This document shows, in pieces, positions 49,861 through 62,800 of a stretch of DNA of 64,000 bases (positions are counted from its first letter, which is position 1; each line of letters opens with the position of its first letter). Location: positions 53,843,271 to 53,907,270 of the forward strand of contig CP137666.1 in NCBI GenBank assembly GCA_037976565.1, given 5' to 3'. A model generated the notes under the pieces. The model saw only the letters and a program-made list of their open reading frames with translations. It ran no database searches and was not told where the DNA came from. The stretch is from Mesocentrotus franciscanus. Taxonomy: Eukaryota > Echinodermata > Echinoidea > Camarodonta > Strongylocentrotidae. A program made the translations under genes and the position numbers.

Positions 49861-52053
49861 GTGAAATTTCTTTATTGTCAGTATTCCATGACGATCGACT
49901 AATATTTTGTTATTAAAGCTGTTGTAGTACATTACGTTCATTTGATTTAAGTGTGACAACTAAGATTCGCATGCTCTCCTTTGTTCGTAAAATTATGCGA
50001 ACCAGGCATCTTCTTCAAATCTTTTCTATCATTGGTTCAGATAATCCAAGTACTGTACGTCATACCATTATGATGCTTAAAAGGGTAAATAGGTATAATA
50101 CGTATTTAGATAATTTTGTTCATTCACTTTTTAAAAAACTTCTTCCCTTATATTTATGAAGACTTTAGAACAAAATTTGTAATTGTACAAACCTGATTAT
50201 CAATCAATCGTTAGATCATGGTGAATCATATATTTCATGTGGAGCTTCTAATTGCTGATGCGCAAATCTTTCTGGAGCAAAACTTGCTACTGACTTCGTT
50301 TCCCTATATTCTTTCCTTTAAACACTTAATGCCAAACGAGATGACAAACTCTATATTCGTGATATTAGGCATCACCAGCATGCATGATCAAAAGGAATTT
50401 TCCATCTTTCTCTTGTTTTCCTCCAAATTGAGATGGTTTCTATCTGGGGCGACATCTCAATTGAAAAATACTCACTCGTCCCGTTGCCTGACGAACTAAG
50501 TTCTCAAGTTACCGGAAGATCAGGAATTCCATTATTACAACTCTGTCACGAAAATATGAAATTGTTTCCTCCACTTTCCGATCTGATTAGGCCAGGAAAG
50601 AATGAATGTTGAGTGTGATATCGTCGGTTCTATAATGCAGGGTTCATTCGAGGTCACCTTGGTTCGTATCTGCAGGGTCCTGTTGGATTGTAGTTAGTCT
50701 ATTGTTTCCTATCCTCTTTTTTCGATCATTTTTCTTCTATTTATCTTTATCTTTGTTCGGTATATATAAGTTTACGTGTCTTGTTTTTATTTTCATGCTC
50801 CATGCTGCATATTGTAGTTCTTCAAAACGGCAAAGTATATGTTATTTAGTCTTAATGGTTTTCTCTGTTTTTTATAGAATTTCCCTTTCTCTCTTACCGT
50901 TTAATCTAAATTTGATTATCTTCTTCATTTTATTCTACATTTTAGCACCATTATGTACATGATCTCTCACCAAACACGTCATAAATTCAATATTTTAATG
51001 TTTATTCATTTTTAAAACTTCACCTTTGCTAATCTTTTTTTTTTTATTTCTTAGTAATCACTTCCTGATTTCCATCAAAATATTGATTACGGGAATATAC
51101 AGTTGTTATTGTTTACTTTCTTTCCCTAGCTTGAAGCCTTATTTCTGCATAGAAAAGTTTGTTTGAACCGCACAATGAATTAAAATATAATAAATAGGGC
51201 AACACGTGCTGCATCGAATAAAATGGAGCCTGAAACGAGTTTTCCCACAAACAACCGCTTAAGCGTTGAAAGAGATGAAGGAAAAAGAATTTGCACTAAA
51301 AGGCAGAGAAAATTATGTCGTGTTTCCTTTCCCTGTTGTAAAGAGTCTCAGGAGGGGATTGTCATGATAAGAAAGAATGCTGTAAACGAGTCCAACAGAC
51401 CTGCAGTACTGAAAGATCTTTTTCTTTTCTTTTTCCCTCCTCCCCTGAGGCAGAGTAATATAAATTTGTGGCCTTGAAAATGAATTTGAAGACAGAGACA
51501 GCGTTCTAGAATTGTTATGTTCATTTACTTTTTTGTTAAGAACGAAATTACATTCTATAAATTGATATGTTTCATCTGCACTGCATCCATGGTTACGACT
51601 TAAGTTATAAAACTACAAGTTTACAGAATATGAAACTGATTCGATTAAAGGACAGATTAAAACAATTTGGAGAATGATTGATGATTTTACGAATTAATAA
51701 AACACAATCGTATACTTTTTGTGTTTTGTTGCAGAGCTAGGCGTCGAATTTTTCAGGGTGGAATGGGGAGGGGCAAAATAATCGAAGTCATTATGATACG
51801 TAATATTCATACTTGGAGCCAATCGGTCCAATGCCCCACCCTTCAAGATTGACCCCACCCCTCCTCTTCTTTTGGTCAGATTTTCAAGATCTGTTTCTAT
51901 TTACATTGTGGAATATCAAAGAGTTCCTCAATAACTTGAGGAATTTGCCAAGATTATTTACAAATATGAATTGATCTCATGTATCTTTTAAGATTACAGT
52001 GTTCTCCCCGTACATATCTTGTAAACTTGGAAATATTTCTTTTTTCTTCAAAG

Positions 52054-52174
52054 CCTACGCTCCTTCCGAAAAGTACACCAGGGCGAGAGCTGCCTTCCGC
52101 AAGATATCCCACGTATGGCTCCGTCCCCTTGTGGCATCCTGTCCGGTTCAATCACAAACCACGGCCAATCAGTG
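52054..52174 (+). other. exon-like segment of unknown identity
   Basis: A strong acceptor (pyrimidine-rich ATTTCTTTTTTCTTCAAAG ending at 52053) and a consensus-like donor (CAGTG|GTAAGT at 52175) bracket 121 bp that is open in all three plus frames. One of these frames continues open to 52308. The DNA is distinctly GC-richer than its flanks. None of the translations matches a family I recognise. It could be an exon of an unseen plus-strand gene or a lncRNA, or chance. Confidence 0.2.
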
Positions 52175-52815
52175 GTAAGTTGTTCCTTCCACCGTTCGCA
52201 CCTGTCCCGGGCAGTATTCCTCGGGTGGCCGTTATACACGACTTGGATGTGTTCACCCAATCAAACCTGAGACTCACAGGGGAGCTGGTGCAATGGATGG
52301 GACCTTGAGAAGCTCACCCCGGGCTAACCTTGGCCATCAGTGTGCCGCCAGCCAAGCTCTAGTTGTTGTCTTCCAACGGCCACCGAGGTGCATTGGGAGG
52401 GCGGGAGAGGGTGCAGAACGTAGATGTAGGAAAAAGATGGAATGGGTTGTATGGGTGGCAAGATAGAGTAAAGCGTAGGTGTGACCCCCCCCATTCATTC
52501 TTTGTCTGCGAAATTGTAATTTTTACAGGCTGTCGGCAGATCGCAAATATTTATATCTTTTCTTTCATTTTTTTTTGTTCATTTTTATCTTTTTTTCTTC
52601 TTATTATTCTCGTTGAAAAAAAAGGAAGATTATTAGATTTCCTTGTCAGTGATTTGTATCAGCTCAACTGCGTGGTCCTCGGAAGCGACATTCTTACTGT
52701 TTAAGTGGCCCAAACCTCGTGGAGCAATGTATAATCGCTTTGTTACCACGAAGAAAAGCACTATAATATGAAATACCTTTTAGATTGGATGGAATTTGAT
52801 TCAGATGTCAATAAT

Positions 52816-52966
52816 CAGGGGCCTGTTTCATAAAACTTGTTTTGAATAACAAATGCTAAATTTATATTACAAATTTGCTCTCAGCCAATCAGATGCCACG
52901 ATTTCAGTAGCTTATAACATTCATGTAACTTGTTATTGATATCAAGTTTTATGAAACAGGGCCCTG
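52816..52966. mobile_element. short MITE with terminal inverted repeats, about 151 bp
   Basis: The left end reads CAGGGGCCTGTTTCATAAAA and the right end, inverted, CAGGGCCCTGTTTCATAAAA. The match continues through ACTTG and resumes as AATAACAA. One mismatch occurs in 24 terminal bases. There is no coding capacity. The GGGCC-TGTTTCATAAA terminus is a type I associate with MITEs in several marine invertebrates. No flanking duplication is obvious. Confidence 0.75.
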
Positions 52967-55900
52967 GTTTGGTGCACAGGGGCGTCCAAACGGGGAAAAC
53001 ACTGGGGCAGTTCCTTCCAAAGAATGACTTCCAATAACAGCGGTTGACACCCCCACCCTTCCAGATCGACCTGCGATTAACCCTTCTTTACCCTTTATTC
53101 ATTCAGAGAAGAAAAGATAAGGAAATTAAAGAAAGAGGAGGAGGATTAAATGGGGGAGGAAAAGAAGATTCAGTATTGTGTCCATAGAGCATGCTTAATA
53201 AGTATTATCAAGCAAGGAGCAGAGAGCACATTCCTCCCCCATGGTAAGAACCTTTTGTCATGTTGATCCTTATTAAGGGGCACGTGCCCACCATCTACAC
53301 TTTGATAGTTTTGTTTGAGATGCATATACGTGCAAATAACAGTTTTAGCACAAGATATTATGATATAAGAATAGAAATAGCATTAATATTAGTTTAGAAA
53401 TTATCTCTAAATAGTACAGACAATTAACTTAACAATGTGTTAACTGTATTTTATGAGTTTGTTGATTCCTATACATCTAAATAAATAATTAACTTACAAC
53501 GAATATAGGCCTACATTATGTCATATTCATTCTTTGCTAGCCTATATAAGAAATACTCTGGCATAAAGAACTTCAAGTGATTATAAGAAAACAGTCCTTG
53601 AAAAGCTGATTCTTATCACAGAAGTAGATCAGATAACCTAAAAGAATAAGCTCTCCAAATTTGGCAATATCTCATCAAACGAAACCCCAAGAATTATTGT
53701 TATGAAGAACATTTTAAAATTATACATCAATAGTAAATTTATTTCGTAATATCTGACAAGATATATTCCGTAGGTGCTTCAGTATCTTCAAATTTCGATT
53801 TGATCCTATCCAAACTTTCTTCAACCCATCATTGTTTTAGATATTATTTTAAAGTGCACCCTACCCCCAAAAAACTAACCTCTCTAAGTTCTGTAATTAC
53901 ACATCCTTCCAGTATGCCACAGACAATACCACAGTGTGGAAACCTACTTCTGTCTAAACAAATTACCGACCTCCATTATCATTTTATTCCATTGAGAGTC
54001 GGATATCTATCTTTTAAAACTCCTTTTTGGTAATTTCTCGCTTGTTTTCTCTGTCACTTCCACTCCTTTCCGCGAGATTAACAAGGTTAATCCTAAATCT
54101 CCTCTACGACATACGCCGTGGTTCATATATTGGTTAGCGCCAGCTGCCGTCCATTTTGTTATATCCTGACTGGTTTCGGACTTTTACATCAATATCAGTC
54201 TACCATCGATGAACTTTTCTAATTAGCATCACCGCCATCTATAAATATTGCGGTATTATTTGATATCATTTGAAACGTAAGAGGGCATTCGAGGATTGAT
54301 AAGAAACGAGTATTGAAATAAATAGAAATGACAAATTAGGAATGCTGTCCATCGGGGAGGGGGAGGGGGCTGCCATTGTTCAGGTAAAGTCACTTTTTAA
54401 ATCTTTGCCCAAACTTATTCTCTGAGGCAACTACTGGACTGCCATACCCCGTAAAACCACTCCTATGTATAACTCAGAGAGTAATCCCATAAAACAAGGA
54501 AAATTACCCCCCACCTCACTACCTCGACCATGTGTCCAATAGTTAAATGGGTAGCATTGAGAAAGGGTAATCGCTTAAAGGTAGTTTTTGTGAGGGGCAG
54601 TCGTCAGGGGATAACTATCCTGGTGATAGATGGCGGGGAGGTATTTCAGAGGATCGGGTTTTCGAGTGGGTAGAAGTTCTTGTCCGGGCTTAGCTTGGGG
54701 TTACCATTTGGGCTGGGTTTAACTATTTTTCATTTCAAGTAAGTAATTTAGAATAGAGAGACATAATTCATGTCTTTCATGACAATTGGATTTGAAAGAC
54801 ATTATCAATGTAAAACAATAATGCAGACAAAAATGAATTTAAAAAAAAATCAACGATAAGACAACCCCACAAAAGCATGATGAAAATGCAAAAGATAAAG
54901 ATATTACAAAGTAGATTGAGCACTTTTTGGATCGACAATAAGATGCTTACTCATTCAAGAGGACTTGGAGCAGCCAAGAAAAAAAGAAAGTTTTTAATCA
55001 CGTGTCTAAGATGAGTGTTCCAGCTCGGGGACAACAAGTATCTCGGGTGTATATTAGACGCAAAGTAAACCCATCTCACTACCGTCGCACCTCATATGGG
55101 TATACCCCCTTCAATACCGAGTTTACTTAAGGGTGTCACGGGGCTCCTTCACCCCTCCCTTACTTCCGACAAATACTTCTGATTGACTCAACCGAGTTTC
55201 GATTGCAATTTCCCGCTTTTTTCTCTCTTGACTGTAATCTTTTCCCCCTTATCATCTTGTAATACGAGTTAAAAGTCCTCTGTGGTGCCCAAATTCAGGC
55301 TAAAAAGAACAATGTATGCAGAAAGCCTGACTGTTGTGATGATTCATCCTAAACTGTCTTAATTCACTAACATTTTGGATTTTTAACAAGATGTGATTGC
55401 AACATGATATTTCATAACAAAACTGCACAGTTCATGTACCTTTCAAAGAAGTATTTCTTGTTAATGTAATGTAGGTTTATACTCTTAACCCCTTTTTACA
55501 GCAATAAACTTCGTCTGATATTGGTCAGACCATGTTTTGTTATATTCAACATTGATGAAAATAATTTGGTTTGGGTGTCCATTTTAGTTGCTTGGGTTTC
55601 CGTTCTGCCTGATGACACTGGAGAGTCATCTTGGTGGACGTTTGTCTAGGGAGTAAACATCCTGCCCAATTTATATACCTTTTGACCTGTTTTGCATAAT
55701 TTCCTTCAGATAGTTGGAGGAAAGCTCCCTTTTATCGGTTTTGATTATTCTGGCATGACGACAATTCTTTTTTCCATGATCCTTGTTTCATTATCCTCCT
55801 GACGAAAGACATGATAATTGCAGTCAGGTGTGAGTTCATTATTATACCAGTTGAGATCAATTACCCCTTTGCCTTCATTGTAATCATATCAAAGAAACCT

Positions 55901-57970
55901 AATGTTCGTCACCAATAACAAAGACATGACCACCAAAATGTTATGATCAATGTGTTTTATCATCGCCACCACCGCTATGACCACTACGATCATCATTACC
56001 ACTATATACCACCACCACCACCACCACCACCACAAACATAATTTGCATCATTATTACAACTATCACCACCACAAACATCATCAACAACATCATTACCACC
56101 ACAACCACTACCAACATCACAAACACAGCCATCATCGTCGTCGCCGTCACCACCAGCACCAACACCATCACATACCACTACCACCACCATCACAAACATC
56201 ATCATCATTATCATCATCATTACCACCACCACCACCACCAATCATCATCATCACCATTATCACCACCACCACCACAATCGTCGTCATCATTTTCGTCAAT
56301 CTCATCACTAGCCATCCAAATCAACATTGCTATCATTCGTTTTTTATTTATACTCAGTACTCATTGTACTTTCTGCGGAACTTCGCTGGTTTTCCTGACT
56401 CGAGTTAGTCACGAAGTTCTGCGCAGAAACGAGATTTTATTCTGTTCCTGTCTACCGATCTTATCATTGATTTAATACATGATTAACCGATATGGATTAT
56501 CACTGTTGGTGCATTCACGTCCCAGGTGGATTAGAGATGCGGAAATACTCTCAGCGCGATTAAGACATTTTGGTTTCAAATTAATTGAGGTATAAATGCA
56601 AACTTAGCAATATTATGCAGTAAGTTGTAGTACAACCCTGTTCTGGCAAAGGAGAAGTGAATACAAAACAATTCTAAGAAAGGGATTTTATCACGATTTG
56701 CAGAAAAAGTAATATGCCACATTTCGTAGTTTCTGCTGAATTTGATTATCATTATTTGAACAGTCATTACAATACGAATCATTAATTATAATGCTCTTAC
56801 AATGCATTTGAGGGCAATATGCAGTGGCACATTTAATGCATTAGAATTGTGATTGTGTGATTATGGTCTATACATATGTCTCTTACATTCACATATCTTT
56901 ACTTAAACTTTCAATCCCAGTTTGTAGATATTTTCTGAGCTTTTTAAAGAGAAAATAGAAAGTCTAACAATAAATGGAGATTTTTGAGAGTAGCCTGACC
57001 TGGGTATATTACATCATGGCTTATTCAGCAGTTTAGATCAAATTGAATAAAAGCCAAAGACATTCAGAGACAAAGACTTGAAGAAACAAGGTAGGATTAT
57101 GCTCTATTTTGAGTCTTGTCGCATGACATTGATACCACCATTCGAATCCTGGTTCTAGTTATCGACCCCTCTGTTTGATCAATCCGATATCATTTTGCTT
57201 TCTGGCTGCGCCATTCCGCTGTAGCCCCTACTGTCCGGCCCAGAATGCAAACCTGAAATCCCAAACACCTTTTAGGTAAGAACAAGAGAAAAGAGGGCAC
57301 TTACCAAGCCATCTTTGTCTCTGCAAGTCTAAAACCAATCTTCTTGGAGAAACTTTAAAAGGTGTGTGTGCGGCACCCCCGCTGGATGCTATTTCCAATA
57401 GTTTTTATATGATATTTTCTGCGGAAACCCGCGTCTAGACTAGAATAGCACCCCCTCTTCCTGTGGATGAAGCCCTGTCACAAACTCGTGTCATGTGTCG
57501 TCGAACCAACATTCTATCAGGGTCCTGGAACCAAGGGACGGGGGCTTGCTCGGTGGACCGCACTCCTGTACCACCTAATAACCGGTAGCCACGACTGAAT
57601 AGGGGCGTCACTGTTTGTATTTATCATTGGAAAGGGTTGCTTCAAGCTGGTAAAACGACCTTTGACAGTGAACAACATGCCACGGTTAGCATGGTTAGTG
57701 ACTTGACATAGCAGAATGCCATGACCGATAGATGCGGGCCATGAGATGACTTTTTAATATGTGTTTTTTCAGCCTAAAATGTAATATGGTTGGTTGATTC
57801 TAAAAAAATTGCTCTTTGTTCTGTCTTATATAACGGACAATAAGAAATACTGGCAAAAAAGAAAATATAAGTTTAGAAGAGGGAGAGGAAAGACTGTCTT
57901 ATAAAGTGACTGAAGTGAAACGAAAGAGTAATATAGACACCTGCCCCGGGCAGTATCATGTTAAGTACAG
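52967..57970. other. intergenic stretch, no gene recognised
   Basis: Contains the CAC/CAT microsatellite at 56 kb and GC-richer patches (about 54340-54720 and 57170-57600) without a recognisable frame. A CATTCGAATCCTGG near 57140 resembles a lone B box without a partner A box. Confidence 0.55.
55960..56290. repeat. (CAC/CAT)n trinucleotide microsatellite
   Basis: About 330 bp of CAC, CAT and ACC triplets. His-rich (plus) and Val-rich (minus) frames are artefacts. Confidence 0.95.
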
Positions 57971-58331
57971 TATATGTGGAACAAACTGCCCCCAAAACTT
58001 AAACAGTGTGCTTCTTTAAACAATTTTAAGCATAATCTAAAACTTCACCTGATGCAGAAGCTTTGAATCTGACAACCGCGATTTTTTTATGTGTGTAATT
58101 TACCATTGTATTATTGTATTTCCTTTGTCCCTTTTTTGTGTGTAAAGTTTTAGGATCATCTACCTATAAGTTTCTGTAACTTTTTTGATGATTCAATCAC
58201 TTCGTAATTTCCTTCAGTGTATTTTCTATTTTATTGGCTTATCTATATGTTTGCAAGAAATATTCTATTGTATTCTTTGCCTTTGTATGTTTTTTATGAA
58301 AGTGGTGAATAAATTCAATTCAATTCAATTC
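57971..58331 (+). mobile_element. non-LTR retrotransposon 3' end: ORF2 C-terminus, 3' UTR, (TTCAA)n tail
   Basis: Positions 57971-58066 encode YMWNKLPPKLKQCASLNNFK, then a short basic stretch and a TGA. This is the familiar WN-LP--L---SLN-FK-LK--L ending of CR1/Jockey-type ORF2 proteins. A T-rich 3' UTR of about 245 bp follows and ends in AATAAA and TTCAATTCAATTCAATTCA (58309-58331). A stop directly upstream shows that the copy is 5'-truncated or decayed. Confidence 0.75.
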
Positions 58332-58650
58332 ACTATAGTATGGTATAAGTATAATACAGTGTAGTATAAGTGTAGTTGTCGGAGGGCAATTATTATATTA
58401 GGGAGCAATGTGTCCGGGGTGGATGCTTGGGTGGGGGGAAATGTCATTGACGATGATAATTAATATGAAGAAGGAGAATATCGTGAGGTACATAATGCAT
58501 TATATGGATAAGAAATGGGCTTATGATGATACTACACGATAACAGAAGGGGAAGAAGGAGAAGGAGAAGGAAAAAGGGACAAGAGAGCAAAGAAAACAAA
58601 AACATATCGTTAGAATAAAGGCAAACAAGAGTGATCAAGGATGCACATCG

Positions 58651-58690
58651 ATGTGTGTGTGTGCGCGCGTGTGTGTGTGTGTGTGTATAT
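58651..58690. repeat. (TG)n microsatellite
   Basis: TG run with an internal GCGCGC. A short purine tract (AAGGAG repeats) lies at 58552-58575. Confidence 0.9.
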
Positions 58691-59130
58691 ATTATTAGCA
58701 TTATATCTAATGCCAGTGTTATCCCTAAGAGATTTCACCCGTGATACGACAAGCAGTACCACAGAGCTACCAATAGACACCTTGTATTCTGTAGTTAATT
58801 ACATTTGTGCCTATTAACAACATTTACTTTCCACTAAATTTCCTTTTCTCTTTGTGACATTATATGACCCTCTCAAAGACGTGTGACCTGGTTCTCCATC
58901 CGTGAAACATGGGGGATGATAACTCATGGCATGTTTTGTCTGTAAGTCTGATAATATTATCGCCTGCTTCTTGGCATGGTTTATCAACGCATCCCTGCAG
59001 TAATTGTTGGCGGTAAAAAAACGTAAATGATAAAAATAAAACTTCCCCTTGAGGTTTGGGCTTCAATCCCCTTCTGATAGACACGAACAAGTGGTCTTAC
59101 CCGCGAGAGTCCTTTGTTTGATAGCGGTGA

Positions 59131-59690
59131 GAAGGATATTGATGAAATAAGAGAGAGAGAGGGGGGAATTGAGAGAGAAAGAGAGAGAAGTACATAGATA
59201 GATAGATAGAGAGAGGGGAGAGGTCTTGCACCGTGACGGTTCAAAATATATGATGACACTAAAATGGAAGGGAAGAAATACAACTCATATACGGTTCAGC
59301 ACTTATTATGTTTGCTATAGTAATTGTAATGTATTTACAGTATTCATATTTACTAAAATCATTCTTTCGTATCAAAGCATTTTGTATCTCATTGCCCATG
59401 ATAAAAGAAATATGTATTAGTATGATTACGGAATCCCATAAATCAAATCAAATATGATTGTGAGCACGTAGATTAGTGTTTGTTTTGTGTATAAGCAATC
59501 TATAATTACAGAAAAGAATATTGATGAAATGAGAGAGAGGGAATTGGGAGAGAAAGAGAGAGAAGTACATAGACAGAGAGAGGGGGAAAGGGCTTGCAAA
59601 TAAAATCAAATCAAAGCAAATATGTGAGCTTGTAGATTAGGGTATGCTTTAGTGTATTGATCCCCTCGGTATAGCAATCTACAACAAAGT
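59131..59690. repeat. local duplication with about 200-bp insertion in one copy
   Basis: Copy 1 (59131-59229, then 59436-59510) and copy 2 (59517-59690) share TATTGATGAAAT-AGAGAGA, AAGAGAGAGAAGTACATAGA, CTTGCA, AATCAAATCAAA and GTAGATTAG, in the same order. In copy 1 the CTTGCA and AATCAAATC blocks are separated by about 205 bp (59230-59435) that is absent from copy 2, so either an insertion in copy 1 or a deletion in copy 2. Confidence 0.7.
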
Positions 59691-60162
59691 TGGGGGAAAT
59701 AATTTGGACTATATTTCTATAGAGGGGGGTTGGACACATTAACAAGTAAACGAAGAGACGGAGAAAAGGGATTTTTTTTTTTTAATAAAAAGGTAAATAT
59801 CTACTTAGTGAATATAAACAAACAGGCAAATCCAGAATTCTTCCCATGAGTCCTAAATGTATAAAACCTAAGAAATAAGAATATAAACAAGTTTAGATAA
59901 TTTTGTTAAAGAAATTAAGATGGATGGATGGGAGGATCTGGGATTTTGAAGAAAAAATTAAAAGTAAATGCAAGACAGCAAAATGTATTCAAATAGTTTT
60001 ATAAGAAAAACGAAACAGAGCAAAGAGTATCAAAGGCAGCATCAGAGGAATTGACAGAAGCTTCTTTTACCATCATAATACGACGGGGCAGATCAAGGAT
60101 TTCGTACACTATAACAAGTGGGGTAAAATTTACACAATTAATTAATATTGAGATAAGAGGGG

Positions 60163-60325
60163 AGTACTAAAATGATAATTGGGTGTTATTCACCCAGGGT
60201 ATAGCCACATCAGTATTAATTTAATAATGCGCGTATTTTGAATAAAATATTACCTCTGATACACATTACCTAACAAAAACAATAACTCCCTTTTTACCCA
60301 AAGCCCAACTATTTTAGAGTGTAAC
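60163..60325. mobile_element. MITE-like element, weak inverted termini
   Basis: The left end CTAAAATGATAATTGGGTG resembles, inverted, the right end CTCTAAAATAGTTGGGCTT. TGGGTAAA-type words also occur in the element at 47163-47377, so the two may be related. The arms are poorly conserved. Confidence 0.35.
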
Positions 60326-62233
60326 GGGTTACACATTTCAAAGAAGACAAAATATGAAAACCAAAATGAATAGAAAGAAGTATGTTGAAAGGGGATGGAC
60401 ATATATTCTGAGGTTTAGTTACTAAGGGTGCGACATTTGATCTCAACAAAATAAGGGAACCAAGAGTATTACATTAATGGGAATCTCTTACATAAAAGAA
60501 GATTTCATAATTTCATATTTAATTTTTAAAATAAAAAACGGCCATGGCATAATCCCAACAGTAGCGAAGTTGTACCTTTATTTCTTCTTTTTTTCTTCTT
60601 TTTGTAATGGTGTGTAAGTGCTGTAAGCTTTAAATTACACTGAATAAATTTAAAGATACCTTTTCTCGTTGAGATTTTAAACACGTATTTATTGTGTGAT
60701 TCAATATATGGTCTACGAACAATGGTTGATTCCTCCTTTAACTTCACGTATTGCACCACTGAGTGTTCGGTACATACGTTGTGTTGTTTTAAACTCCATA
60801 AATGGCACATTTACTGTCATCGTTAAACGCCCACGACAAAATGTTCGAATTTACAACTTCATCTAGCAAAGCAGATATTCCCTGTGATCTATGACGGCTC
60901 CATTAAAAAGTCAACAGTTATTGCGATTCAAATATTAGTCGACTCCATGTTTGCTTTACAGTGCTTTCCTCAATATGTCAATATGACTTTCATTTGAGTT
61001 CCACCTACGCTGAGCCGAAATCAGTCATAATTTTTATCATTCTAAAGGTCATGACTTGTGTAGATCTGGTAAGGAACTGAGGATTTAATTTGATTACTTT
61101 GTTTGACAAGAACCAATACTAACCAACTTATAAGGTACAAATCAAACGATTACGGTAGGGATGTCGCTTGCTTTTCTTGTACAAACAAAAGGGTTTCAAG
61201 ATGTATCTTTTCTCACCTTGCACTATCAAAAATTAGATTATGGTTTATAAAGCACGCAAAGATAAATGAACTTCTTACAATTCAGTTGTATTACTTATGC
61301 ACTTCAGCAATCAAACTTTACAGGAGTCACTTTAAATTCAATCTAAAAATGTAAGTTCTGTTTAGTTAAATAATATATATTTTTATTCCTCACAATTTCT
61401 GTAGCAGATCATATATGAGGTAATAATGCCAAAATGGTAAAGGTTCTCAACCTTTATTGTCACTATTCTTCTGTGACTGCTATACATATTTCCTAAAACT
61501 TAAACGTGGTATCCCGAATCACTCTGACATAATAATGTGGTCAGTTGATTCCTTTGAGTAGGCGTTGCGCATCACCAAAACGTCAGTGTCACGTGATCAG
61601 TCTCGGGTGTCCAATCAAAATACAGATACATCAACCATACCTGAAACATATAGTAATGTCGTTTGTTGTTATGAATGCTTCTAGGTGGTATCAAAAGGCA
61701 TATACCAGCACTTTAAAAATCACTGGTGAATAAGGATAATATTTTCGTACTTTAGAAAATACCCTCAAACGCAAGAATAAAAAATGATGAGCTAGTCTCA
61801 AGAGTTTTAAGATAAATTTACTTCCGTATGTTAAATTTCCTCTTGATATTCAATGCTCATTCGATAATCGAAATTTGAAACTTGTCGCCAAAGTCAAAGA
61901 TTCAATTCACTTATGTGTCTCTGAGGGGCATATCTCCTGATGTAGAGTGCATGTGCTATTTGTGGTATCAAGTTATCTAGCATTTACGTTGTTCAAATCT
62001 AGTTGTTAGATGATTAGCTTCAGCTTTATTGAAACTTTTTTAAACCATAATGGTGATTATAAAAACTAATATTGAAAAACAGAGGAAAAAATGAAAGAAG
62101 ATGTAAGGTTTCAAACCTTTTTGTTTGAACTTCATGGACACCTTAAAGACTGGATAAAAAATAAAATGAAATCGTGTTAGAAAAATACTGCAAAAGAATT
62201 GTTAGAAAATACTTTCATCAGACACTCCATTCA
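60326..62233. other. intergenic stretch, no gene recognised
   Basis: AT-rich. A frame at 61103-61354 has a vaguely LINE-like end but no diagnostic motif. Nothing else is supported. Confidence 0.55.
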
Positions 62234-62262
62234 TAAATGTATAGATAGATAGATAGATAGTT
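62234..62262. repeat. (ATAG)n microsatellite
   Basis: Five tandem tetranucleotides, slightly interrupted at the ends. Confidence 0.85.
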
Positions 62263-62678
62263 GGAGAGATAAATAGATAAACGGTGGTGATGTTTTCTAT
62301 TTTCATGTTCAAAATTATCATGACAACACCAGATATTTATAAGCATACAAAACTATATTTAGTTATGCAAATATGATCTTTATTAAAGCGTAACTCCTTC
62401 CTAGATAGCATGGTCCATCTGAACCATGTAGATGCCAAACATGCCGTAGCCACAAGCTGGCGACATTTCATTTCTAGCAGGGTTTGGTCTTGTTTTTTTT
62501 GTTTACGGTATTGACGTATTTCGGGGATGGGCATCTGGTGTGTGGCGGGATAGATTCTCACATCCTGTTTGATATCTACTGGCTGTTATATAAGGTCCAC
62601 TTTTATAATCTGGTCTATCAATCTCTCCTACTCGCTTGATTCATTTAAGTGTGAAACTATAACAACTAATAACAATAT

Positions 62679-62680
62679 AC

Positions 62681-62713
<33 letters not shown>

Positions 62714-62800
62714 TCTTCCCATTATTTTATTCTCTCCCCCCCCCCCAATCTCTCTCTCTCTCTCTATCTCTTGCTATTTATCTATCTCTCTCCCCCTTTC
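62679..62800. repeat. (AT)n, (AG)n and (CT)n compound microsatellite
   Basis: AT run, then AG run (to 62713), then C-run and CT-rich block (about 62738-62800). Confidence 0.9.

Noticed and set aside
49953..50159. 68-codon frame next to the RT relic (SIIGSDNPSTVRHTIMM)
   Set aside because: On the opposite strand to the relic and matching no known domain; probably chance.
55950..56408. 152-codon His-rich frame and overlapping Val/Met-rich minus frames
   Set aside because: Translation of the CAC/CAT microsatellite.
61103..61354. 83-codon frame with a vaguely LINE-like C-terminus
   Set aside because: No diagnostic RT or endonuclease motif; the resemblance is too weak to call.
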